20,319 bases of DNA from Myxococcales bacterium UBA5297 (GTDB taxonomy: Bacteria; Myxococcota; Myxococcia; Myxococcales; UBA5297): contig DHSB01000234.1 of assembly GCA_002408385.1 (NCBI GenBank), positions 4,264 through 24,582 of the forward strand, read 5' to 3'. The position numbers were made by a program, and so were the translations under genes. Under the pieces are notes generated by a model. The model ran no database searches, was not told the origin of the DNA, and was given only the letters and a program-made list of their open reading frames with translations. The number at the start of each line of letters is the position of its first letter. Positions within the stretch are counted from its first letter, which is position 1. Positions 6,720 through 13,586 of this stretch are shown here, piece by piece.

Positions 6720-8210
6720 TCAGCGCCCGTCGGTTCCGGTTCCCTGCTTGGTCTCGGCGCTCGTGCCCTGCGGGGCGGTGGCCATGGTCCAGGCCTGCAC
6801 CGCGCGGTAGGCGTCGGCAAACTGCTCGCGAACCGCCTTCCCCAGCTCGTCCGGCGCGACCGGCTCCATCGCCGCTTCGATATCCCGGGCGAGTTCGAGG
6901 GCGTTTGAGTGGCGCTGCCTCCGGTCCTTCTCCAGGGCCCGGCTGAGCACCTTCCAGACCTTGCGGGGAACTCGCGGATGCCTGTGTACGGGCTCCTCGA
7001 TGATCGCGTCGAGCGTCGTGTCCGCGGTCTCGCGCTTGAAGGGCCGCTCGCCGGTCAGGGCTTCGTAGAGGATCAGTCCGGCGGCAAAGAGATCGCTGCG
7101 CCGGTCTATCGGCTCGCCCATCGCCTGTTCTGGCGACATGTAGAGCGGCTTGCCCTTGATGATCCCCAATTCAGTTTGGGAGCGCTTGTCGCGGGTGAGG
7201 GCGATGCCGAAGTCGAGCACCTTCACCGTCCCGTCGAAGCCAATCATCACGTTCTGCGGCGACAGGTCCCGGTGCACCAAATCGAGCGGGCGGCCATCGT
7301 CGCCGCACAGCTCGTGCGCGGCGTGCAGGCCATGGAGGGTCTGCACCAGGATGGCGCCAGCGATCCGCGGCTCGAGGGCTTGCATTCGCGCGAGCACCGC
7401 CGCCAGGCTCGGTCCCTTGACCAGCTCCATCGCCAGGTAGTAGCCGCCCGGCGTGCGGCCGAAGTCGTAGACGACCGCGAGGTTGGCGTGGGCGAGCTGA
7501 AGGCTGACGCGCGCCTCGTCGAGGAACTGCTCGACTATCTCTGGCTCGTCGAGCAGGTACGGGAGGATGCGCTTGAGGGCGACGAGCCGGCCGACGCCTT
7601 CGGGCCCCTTCTGCCGGGCGACGAAGACCTGGGCCATGCCTCCGGTGCCCAGCGGCGAGAGCAGCTCGTAGCGTCCGAACCTCGCCTTCGGGCGGAAGCT
7701 CTCGGCGACGGCCAACTCGTCGAGCCGCTGTGCGGGTGAAGCGCCGTCGGAGAGGGCGATGAAGGTGAGCACCGTATTGTCAAGCTGCTCGCCCATCGCA
7801 TCGACGAGCGCGCGGGCCAGAGGGATTTCCTTCGCCGGCAGATCTTCGACGACGAGCCCGAAGGCCCCGAACTGCGCCGGACCGAAGGCGAGGTTCTTGA
7901 CGAGGAGTTGCCCTCGCTCGAATGGATGGACGCCTTCGGCGGCAGAGAGCTGCTGCTTGCGCAGCGCGGCGGGTCCGAACCTGCGCGTGAGCACCGGGCC
8001 CTGCGTGCCTCGGAGCTGGACGAAGCCGCTCGAGGCGCCGAGCAGCCGCGCGCATTGCGACAGGAAGACATCGAGCGCGACCTCCAGACCGAGCCCGCGG
8101 GCCAGGCAGTCCTCGAGGATCATGTCGACCAGCCGGGTGACGCGCGCGTGCGCGCGCAGGAAGCTGAGCTCTTGGTGAATGCTCTTGAAGGTCAGTGTTT
8201 GCAGGCCCAT
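6720..8210 (-). CDS. Ser/Thr protein kinase with N-terminal GAF-like domain
   Basis: A 496-residue, apparently cytosolic protein. Residues about 25-150 look like a GAF-type sensor fold. The kinase domain (about 179-445) has the glycine loop GTGGMAQV (188-195), ATP-anchoring Lys213 in VALKRI, helix-C Glu232, the catalytic loop HRDLSPQN (313-320), DFG (333-335) and SPE (359-361). All catalytic residues are present, so it should be active, phosphorylating Ser/Thr on unknown partners. HRDLS in place of HRDLK is common in myxobacterial-type kinases. There is no transmembrane helix, PASTA or other C-terminal sensor; the last 45 residues are low complexity. The start is ATG at 8210, with GGGAG about eight bases upstream. 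In-frame sequence continues far upstream but reads as antisense of the YihY gene. Orphan transcription unit, so substrates cannot be inferred. Confidence 0.92.
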   Translation of the reverse strand: MGLQTLTFKSIHQELSFLRAHARVTRLVDMILEDCLARGLGLEVALDVFLSQCARLLGASSGFVQLRGTQGPVLTRRFGPAALRKQQLSAAEGVHPFERGQLLVKNLAFGPAQFGAFGLVVEDLPAKEIPLARALVDAMGEQLDNTVLTFIALSDGASPAQRLDELAVAESFRPKARFGRYELLSPLGTGGMAQVFVARQKGPEGVGRLVALKRILPYLLDEPEIVEQFLDEARVSLQLAHANLAVVYDFGRTPGGYYLAMELVKGPSLAAVLARMQALEPRIAGAILVQTLHGLHAAHELCGDDGRPLDLVHRDLSPQNVMIGFDGTVKVLDFGIALTRDKRSQTELGIIKGKPLYMSPEQAMGEPIDRRSDLFAAGLILYEALTGERPFKRETADTTLDAIIEEPVHRHPRVPRKVWKVLSRALEKDRRQRHSNALELARDIEAAMEPVAPDELGKAVREQFADAYRAVQAWTMATAPQGTSAETKQGTGTDGR

Positions 8211-8630
8211 CGGTTTGCGCTCCCGGACGCGGTCGACCTTCGCAGACTGCGCCACCCCTGTGAAGCGCGGCGGGGTCCCAAGACCTTTGACTTCTTCGCC
8301 CCGCTTCGTGCGGCGGCTGTTCGGACCAGGCGCCGCGCTTGGTTGAGCCGGCTCTTGTTGCCTGAGGAAATCTGACCGGAGAAAGCCGGGCGGCCTGCGT
8401 GCAGGCATGACGAAGAGGCGCCGACGCGAGGTGGAGAAAGGAGCTCTCGACCGGCCTCCAGACCAAGCCGAGCGCCTGGCGGGTCGCAGGGGTGCCTGCC
8501 ACGGGTGCGAGCCCGAAAGCCGGGGCGCCCGCGAGCAAGTAGAGGCAAACCGAGCGGGGGGACATACCTTCGAGAGGCGAAACGACGGAGGTGGGCAGGC
8601 AGAGCTTCGGGGGCGTGGAGAGAAATCGCG
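8211..8630. other. Divergent intergenic region between kinase and yihY-like gene
   Basis: These 420 bases separate two diverging genes and must hold both promoters, but I see no clear -35/-10 pair for either. A short inverted repeat GCCTGC-GT-GCAGGC at 8393-8406 could be an operator. GGAG at 8617-8620 is the ribosome-binding site of the gene at 8631. The open frames here are low-complexity and unconvincing. Confidence 0.5.
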
Positions 8631-9581
8631 ATGTGGCGCTTGCCCGGCGTGTCGTTCAAGCAGCTCGCCAAGGACTTCAAGAGCGAGGTCAAGGACGACA
8701 ACGTCACCAACGGCGCGGCGGCGCTCGCCTACTACCTGATGCTGGCGCTGTTCCCGGCCCTGATCTTCCTGCTGAGCCTGCTGCCGTTTCTGCCCATCGC
8801 CAACCTCGACCAGGCCGTGATGAACCTGCTGCGCCAGGGGTTGCCGGGCGAGGCGGCGAGCCTGCTCGACGACACGGTCCGGGAGGTGGTCGGCCAGCGG
8901 CGCGGCGGGCTGCTCTCCTTCGGCCTCATCGGCACGCTCTGGGCCGCCTCCTCTGGCATCTACGCGGTGATGCAGCAGCTCAACATCACCTACGACGTCA
9001 AGGAGGGGCGCTCGTTCTTCAAGGTGCGGGGCATCGCGCTGGGGCTGACCATCGGCTTCGGGTTCCTTGTCGCCGCGGCCTTCTCGCTCATCGTGGTCGG
9101 AGGGATGTTGCAGGGCTGGCTCGCCTCGTCTCTGGGCTGGAGCGGGCCGCTGCAGGCCGCCTTCGCGGCCCTGCGGTGGGTCATCATCTTCGCGCTCTTG
9201 CTGCTCGCCTTCGCGGTCGTCTACTACTTCGGCCCCGACGTCGAGCAGAGCTTCAAGCTCATCACCCCGGGCAGCGTCATCGGCGTCGTGCTGCTCGCGC
9301 TCGCGGCGCTGGGCTTTCGCTTCTACGTCTCGAGCTTCGGCAACTACAGCGCGACCTACGGCAGCCTCGGCGCGGTCATCATCCTGCTGCTGTGGCTCTA
9401 CATCGTCGGCCTGGTGTTGCTGCTCGGCTCCGAGGTGAACGCGCTCGTCGAGCACTACGAACCGGGCGGCAAGCAGAAGGGCGAGAAGCGCGAGCCTCGC
9501 GGCGGGCCGCCGGAGAATAGGGGCCCGCCGCCTCCGCGGCGCGGGCCGCCGCCGGAAGGGCCGCGGCCACAGGCGCATTAG
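8631..9581 (+). CDS. YihY/virulence factor BrkB family inner-membrane protein
   Basis: A 316-residue polytopic protein with about six hydrophobic segments (roughly 30-54, 94-113, 135-160, 182-200, 212-232, 246-268). Family signatures include the early ALAYYLMLALFPALIFLLS (31-49) and the late NYSATYGSLGAVIILLLWLY (238-257), followed by LLLGSEVNALVE. The function of the YihY family is not settled; RNase BN was an early misassignment. The start is ATG at 8631, with GGAGAG about eight bases ahead; an earlier in-frame start at 8505 adds only Arg/Gly-rich residues. The C-terminal ~40 residues form a hydrophilic Pro/Gly/Arg tail (GPPPPRRGPPPEG), predicted cytosolic and disordered. It diverges from the kinase gene and converges on the CpaB-like gene with a 69-base gap. 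Confidence 0.92.
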   Translation: MWRLPGVSFKQLAKDFKSEVKDDNVTNGAAALAYYLMLALFPALIFLLSLLPFLPIANLDQAVMNLLRQGLPGEAASLLDDTVREVVGQRRGGLLSFGLIGTLWAASSGIYAVMQQLNITYDVKEGRSFFKVRGIALGLTIGFGFLVAAAFSLIVVGGMLQGWLASSLGWSGPLQAAFAALRWVIIFALLLLAFAVVYYFGPDVEQSFKLITPGSVIGVVLLALAALGFRFYVSSFGNYSATYGSLGAVIILLLWLYIVGLVLLLGSEVNALVEHYEPGGKQKGEKREPRGGPPENRGPPPPRRGPPPEGPRPQAH

Positions 9582-9650
9582 CAGCGGCGTCGGTCCGAGA
9601 GAACGCGTCGCCTACGGAAGGGGCCGCGGCGGTCCCGGCGGCAGGCCGCT

Positions 9651-10469
9651 CTACCGCGGTGCCGTGCCCGTCTTCGTGAACAGCGCCTTGACGGTCGTCG
9701 GGGTGGCGCTCTTGCGAAGCCCCTCGTCCTCGGAGCTGCGCAGCGCGAGCGTGAGCTTTCCCAAGGCCTGCGCCAGCGCGAGCCGCTCGGCCTCCTCGGG
9801 CTTCACGAGCAGCGAGACGTGCTTGAAGGCGCGTTCGCCTTCGGGGACGAGGTTCAGGTTGGTTTGGCCGGTGATCTTCCCGGTCGCCACCACGAGCGCG
9901 TTCTCGAGCACCGTGGTCGCCACCATGCCCTTGCCTTCGGAGGACGGCAGCACGGCGATCACGTCCACGTGGTCGTTCGGACGGACCCACTGGCCGCAGC
10001 TCGAAGCGGGAGTCGTCTCGACGGTGAAGATGCGCAGGTCCTTCTTCGCGAAGCTCGAGAGCTTCTCTACGGACTTGCTCGTCTCGAACATGCTCCACAG
10101 GAGCATGTCCCCGGTCTGCACCGGCATGAGGATCTCTTGTCCGACGATGTAGCTGGCGGAGTCGGGCTTGACGACCGAAGTGGTGACGAACTGCTCGGGG
10201 ACAGGCCGCTGGGAGATCATGTCGAAGGTAAGGACGGTGTTCTCGGAGATGTCCTGGGAGGCGACGACGACCGGGACGAGCGTCCAACCCTTCTTCAGCT
10301 TCTCGATCTCCGGGTCGGACCTCACGCGGCGCGAGCAGCTCGCGAGTGAGGCGTCGCTCTGCTCGACTCGCTTGAGCGAGGTGGCGTAGTCGGCCTGGAG
10401 CTTTTCGAAGGTCGAGGCGCGCACGCAGCCGACGGCGGCGAGAAGGGCGATGGGGAGGAGTCTCTTCAT
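9651..10469 (-). CDS. CpaB/RcpC-like SAF-domain lipoprotein
   Basis: A 272-residue protein with a lipoprotein signal peptide (MKRLLPIALLAAVGC, lipid Cys15). A short, probably coiled, segment follows (about 20-60), then an SAF-type domain (about 63-127, from LVPVVVASQDISENTVL to LMPVQTGDMLLWS) and an RcpC-like domain (about 145-245, with PNDHVDVIAVLP and TTVLENALVVATGK). CpaB/RcpC proteins work in the periplasm in assembly of Flp/Tad pili, near the secretin. Usual CpaB proteins have an N-terminal membrane anchor and sit among tad genes; here the anchor is a lipobox and no pilus gene is in the window. Its role may therefore be an accessory one or unrelated to pili. The start is ATG at 10469, with AGGAG about seven bases upstream. 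The lipobox (A-V-G-C) is slightly off consensus but acceptable. Confidence 0.82.
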   Translation of the reverse strand: MKRLLPIALLAAVGCVRASTFEKLQADYATSLKRVEQSDASLASCSRRVRSDPEIEKLKKGWTLVPVVVASQDISENTVLTFDMISQRPVPEQFVTTSVVKPDSASYIVGQEILMPVQTGDMLLWSMFETSKSVEKLSSFAKKDLRIFTVETTPASSCGQWVRPNDHVDVIAVLPSSEGKGMVATTVLENALVVATGKITGQTNLNLVPEGERAFKHVSLLVKPEEAERLALAQALGKLTLALRSSEDEGLRKSATPTTVKALFTKTGTAPR

Positions 10470-10729
10470 GGCGGTGCTCCTGCGGATGGGCGACGTTCGG
10501 CTTGCGGCTCGCGCCATTTGCTGGGGGGATGGTCGGCGCGGGTTCGAAAAGCGGGGAAACGGTACACCAACGTTCGTGGGAGGAGCGCGCCGCAAGCCCG
10601 GTCGCGCGCGAGGGGCGAGCTCCTCCGAGCGAACCCGCCGACTCCCGCTGGAGGTCGGCGCCCGAGCCGCGCTCAGTCCGTCCTCGGGTGTATGGAAGGT
10701 GAGCGAACCCGAGAACCCGGAGGCGCCTG

Positions 10730-11041
10730 ATGTCCGACGACTCGAACCTCAGCCTGCTGCTGCGCGAATCAATCCGACGCCCGCCCGACAACTCTCCAGA
10801 GACCGAAGAGGCCGAGCCGGTCGAGGAGGAGCCTCTCGATGGGATTCGCTGCCCGCTCTGTTCGTGGCGACCGCGGCCAGCCGATCGCTGGGGTTGCCGC
10901 TGTGGGATGGGCTGGAACACCTTCCTGACCCGAGGGCGCTGCCCGCGCTGCGATTACCAATGGCACGACACCGCGTGCCTGGCCTGCCACCGATGGTCGC
11001 GCCACCTCGATTGGTACGAAGCGCCGGCAAAGCAGCATTAG
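10730..11041 (+). CDS. Small zinc-ribbon protein
   Basis: A 103-residue protein. The first 40 residues are acidic and probably disordered. The rest carries four close Cys pairs: CPLC (41/44), CRC (56/58), CPRC (71/74) and CLAC (83/86), with His/Trp between them. This suggests one or two zinc-binding ribbons or treble-clef-like knuckles. The pattern of a CPxC-type knuckle, WNTF, a second CPxC knuckle, TxCxxC, and a terminal W-S-x-H-x-D-W-Y is one I recall from uncharacterised small proteins in other bacteria, but I cannot name the family. The start is ATG at 10730, with GGAGG about six bases ahead. It is divergent from the CpaB-like gene and codirectional with the next gene 121 bases on. Candidate roles are nucleic-acid or protein binding; nothing more specific is supported. 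Confidence 0.85.
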   Translation: MSDDSNLSLLLRESIRRPPDNSPETEEAEPVEEEPLDGIRCPLCSWRPRPADRWGCRCGMGWNTFLTRGRCPRCDYQWHDTACLACHRWSRHLDWYEAPAKQH

Positions 11042-11162
11042 GCCGAATGGGCTTCGAGCACCGTCTCGAGCTCGGGGAGCCGTGAGCCCAAACCCTGCTC
11101 GCACGGTTGGCCCTTCGAGGAATGCGGCGAATCGCGGCGCGGTTGCGCTAACCTCGCCCGCC

Positions 11163-11630
11163 ATGACCGATCCCGCCGCCCCACTCGCCAGGTATACCGA
11201 GCGCCTCCTGCAGGTCCGGCGCGAGCTCGCCTTGTTCGAGGACCGCGTCGAGATAGAGGCGCGCTGGCTTCTCGGCGGCACGCACCGCACGACGGTCAAG
11301 CTCTCGGACCTCACTCCGCGGACCACCGAGCTCTTCGTGCGAAACCGCTGGGCCAAGCGCGCCATCCTCGTCGGCGCGCTCGCCGTCTCGGCCGCCGTGG
11401 TCTTCGGGCGGCCGAACCAGGAGCCCTGGGTGCAGAGCGCGAGCATGGTCGGCTGGGTGGTGACCGCGATCTGCGCGGTGATCGCCGGCCTGTCGTTTCG
11501 CAAGATCCGCTTCGTGCGCCTGCTGCGTCACGACGGGAAGGCAGGTCTGGACATCGCCCAGGCCGGTCCCGACGCGCTCCGCTTCGAGGACTTCCTCACG
11601 GCCATCAAGCGGCAGGTCAGGCGCGCGTAG
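11163..11630 (+). CDS. Small membrane protein with two TM helices
   Basis: A 155-residue protein. An N-terminal soluble part (1-60) includes a run of likely beta strands (VEIEARWLLGGTHRTTVKLSDL). Two hydrophobic helices follow at about 67-82 and 95-112. The C-terminal part (FRKIRFVRLL, then AGLDIAQ and FEDFLTAI) looks like further strands and a closing helix. The layout resembles bacterial PH-like proteins in which a membrane hairpin interrupts the soluble fold; this is inference from pattern alone. I chose ATG 11163 over an earlier in-frame start at 11082 because the extra 27 residues are low complexity. There is no clear Shine-Dalgarno; TAACCT about 11 bases before the ATG could be the -10 of a leaderless transcript. 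It is convergent with the phosphofructokinase gene. Confidence 0.78.
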   Translation: MTDPAAPLARYTERLLQVRRELALFEDRVEIEARWLLGGTHRTTVKLSDLTPRTTELFVRNRWAKRAILVGALAVSAAVVFGRPNQEPWVQSASMVGWVVTAICAVIAGLSFRKIRFVRLLRHDGKAGLDIAQAGPDALRFEDFLTAIKRQVRRA

Positions 11631-11655
11631 GCCGGGCCCTTCGGTGGGACCGGAG

Positions 11656-11675
11656 CGCCAGCCTTCGTGCTGGCG
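11656..11675 (+). terminator. Small hairpin between convergent genes
   Basis: CGCCAGC (11656-11662) pairs perfectly with GCTGGCG (11669-11675) around a six-base loop containing TTCG. It lies 25 bases past the stop of the gene at 11163. No T-tract follows on either strand, so termination is only a possibility. Confidence 0.3.
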
Positions 11676-11823
11676 TCTCGGGGTCGGGCCTCCGGCGACG
11701 CGGATGGAGTCAGGAGGCGAAAGATCCTTCGCAACTCCGCTTCATCTCCTCTACTTCATCCGCGCACTCACGCCGCCGGCGCTCCCTCCTCGCGCGGTAC
11801 GCAGGAGATTCCCGAGACCGTCT

Positions 11824-13200
11824 TCAGTCCGGCCGAGACGAAGCTCGGCCCTCCGTCGAGCGCATCAGCGGCTGCCCGGTCGAGCGAAGCACCGACAGCC
11901 ACAGCTCGCGGTCGGGGTCGATGACCTTGTTCTGGCCCGTCACCACCGCCAGCGGCGCGTGGGTGAAGACGCCGTGCATCCGGCCGATGAGCACGTCGGT
12001 CTTGCCCGCCATCGCCGCGTGGACCGCGTTGCGCGCGAGCCGGTTGCAGAAGATCTCGTCGGTCGCCGTCGGCGGCACCGAGCGGATGGTGTAGCTCGGG
12101 TCGATGTACTTGACCGCAAGGGGAACGCCCTTCGCCTTGAAGTGCGCCTTGACCGCGTCGCGCAGGTAGGTCCCGACGTCAAGACCGTCGGCGCCGAAGC
12201 GCAGGTTGCCCGAGGCGTCGCGCTCGTCCGACTTGCCCAGCCGCCGGGCGATGGTGCGCGCGCAGCCCTCGGCGACGACGACCAAGGCGTGGGAGCGCGC
12301 GCGCAGTCGGCGCTCGAGACAGGCGAAAAGGCCCTGCTCGCCATCGAGCTCGAAGTCGACCTCGGGGACGAGGCAGAAGTTGACCTCCCCGGAGGCGAGG
12401 CTCGCGTGGGCGGCGATGAAGCCGGCGTCGCGCCCCATCAGCTTGACGATGCCCAGGCCGTTGCGGGCGCCGTGCGCCTCGACGTGCGCGCCGTCGAGCA
12501 CCGTCCGCGCGGTCTCGACCGCGGTGTCGAAGCCGAAGGTCTGATCGACGAAGGCGATGTCGTTGTCGATGGTCTTGGGCACGCCGACCACGGCGATCTT
12601 CAGGCCACGCCGCTCGATCTCCTGCTGGATCTGGTGGGCGCCGCGCTGCGTGCCGTCCCCGCCCAAGGTGAACAGCACGTCGATCTCGCGCTCGACGAGG
12701 TAGTCGACCATCACCGCCGGCTCCTGCGCCCCGCGACTGCTCCCGAGGACGCTGCCGCCATGGCGGTGGATGCTCTCGACGCTCTTCGGCTCGAGCTCCA
12801 GCGGGGCGAGCCCGACCGCCGGGTTGAGACCCTCGTAGCCGTAGCGCACGCCGAGGATGCGCCGCACGCCGTAGCCGTGGTGCAGCTCCATCACCATCGA
12901 GCGGATCACCGAGTTGAGGCCCGGGCACAGGCCTCCGCAGGTGACGATGGCCGCGGTGACCTTCTTGGGATCGAAGTAGATGCGCTCGCGCGGCCCGGCC
13001 TTCTCGAAGCTCGGGATCTGGGGGGACGGGAGCGTCTTGCCCTCGTCGCCGGCTGAAAACTCGATAGCCGACAGCACGCGCACCTCGTCGCGGATGTAGT
13101 CGGCGACGTCGTCGCCTCTCTCGGTCGAGAGCCCCAGGGGCGAGGCGAGGGTGCGCGGTCCCAGGGTCTTCACTGTCAGATCGAGCTGAGCGTTGGTCAT
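11824..13200 (-). CDS. 6-phosphofructokinase, ATP-type of the long (PPi-PFK-like) lineage
   Basis: A 458-residue cytosolic glycolytic enzyme that phosphorylates fructose 6-phosphate at C1. Motifs: TCGGLCPGLNSVIR (87-100), the phosphoryl-donor loop GGDGT (180-184), PKTIDND (208-214), GFDTAVE, MGRDAGFIA (255-263) and YIDPSYTIRS near the C-terminal third. Gly in GGDG, where PPi enzymes have Asp, favours ATP as donor. Lys in PKTIDND places it in the PPi-PFK-related lineage, as in trypanosomatid and plant ATP enzymes. The N-terminal ~75 residues precede the fold, as is usual in that lineage. The start is ATG at 13200, although no good Shine-Dalgarno is visible; an in-frame extension to 13377 is Pro/Ala/Arg-rich and not family-like. 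It stands alone rather than in a glycolytic operon. Donor choice is inferred from two residues only. Confidence 0.92.
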   Translation of the reverse strand: MTNAQLDLTVKTLGPRTLASPLGLSTERGDDVADYIRDEVRVLSAIEFSAGDEGKTLPSPQIPSFEKAGPRERIYFDPKKVTAAIVTCGGLCPGLNSVIRSMVMELHHGYGVRRILGVRYGYEGLNPAVGLAPLELEPKSVESIHRHGGSVLGSSRGAQEPAVMVDYLVEREIDVLFTLGGDGTQRGAHQIQQEIERRGLKIAVVGVPKTIDNDIAFVDQTFGFDTAVETARTVLDGAHVEAHGARNGLGIVKLMGRDAGFIAAHASLASGEVNFCLVPEVDFELDGEQGLFACLERRLRARSHALVVVAEGCARTIARRLGKSDERDASGNLRFGADGLDVGTYLRDAVKAHFKAKGVPLAVKYIDPSYTIRSVPPTATDEIFCNRLARNAVHAAMAGKTDVLIGRMHGVFTHAPLAVVTGQNKVIDPDRELWLSVLRSTGQPLMRSTEGRASSRPD

Positions 13201-13586
13201 GGTGCCGAGGAGTTTCGCGGTCTGCCGGGGCGACCGCAAGCGCCCGGTCTGCCGGACGCAGGCGGACTCAACGAGGGGACGGCGGGAAGAGGCGGGCCTC
13301 GGGGGAGGCGCCGCGCTGGTCTGCGCGGTGGGCGGCTGGACGTGCTGCCTTTCCGGCGGCCGCCACCGCGTAGGCACAGTCGCCTGCCTACGCTCAGGCC
13401 GCAGGTCCGCCGGCCTGAGCGCCCTTGGGCCCGCGCAGCTCGAGGCTTGCCCGGAACCTAAGCAACACGCCGGCTCGGAGGGCGCATGGTAATGGGCGCT
13501 CCGAGGAATCGAGCACTCGCTCGGTCAATAGGAAGGTCGGCCCTCGGAGAGCGCGCCGCGCAGCGACAAGTCTCGAGGAGGGTGGC
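13201..13586. other. Intergenic region upstream of the phosphofructokinase gene
   Basis: These 386 bases lie between the stop of the large lipoprotein gene and the PFK start, both on the minus strand. The region contains one strong palindrome (13391-13421) and GCCCTTGGGC next to it, but no gene and no promoter I can support. Confidence 0.5.
13391..13421. repeat. Perfect 11-bp inverted repeat
   Basis: CGCTCAGGCCG (13391-13401) and its exact complement CGGCCTGAGCG (13411-13421) enclose nine bases. It lies 166 bases past the stop of the large lipoprotein gene and 190 bases ahead of the PFK start. It could be a transcript-end hairpin without a T-tract, or a regulator-binding dyad. Confidence 0.6.

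Noticed and set aside
10531..10560. GGTTCGAAA as a tRNA T-loop
   Set aside because: No cloverleaf arms can be formed around it and the flanking bases do not fit any tRNA.
11644..13056. Plus-strand open frame opposite the phosphofructokinase gene
   Set aside because: Asp/Val/Arg-rich antisense reading of a well-conserved enzyme; no independent start signal.
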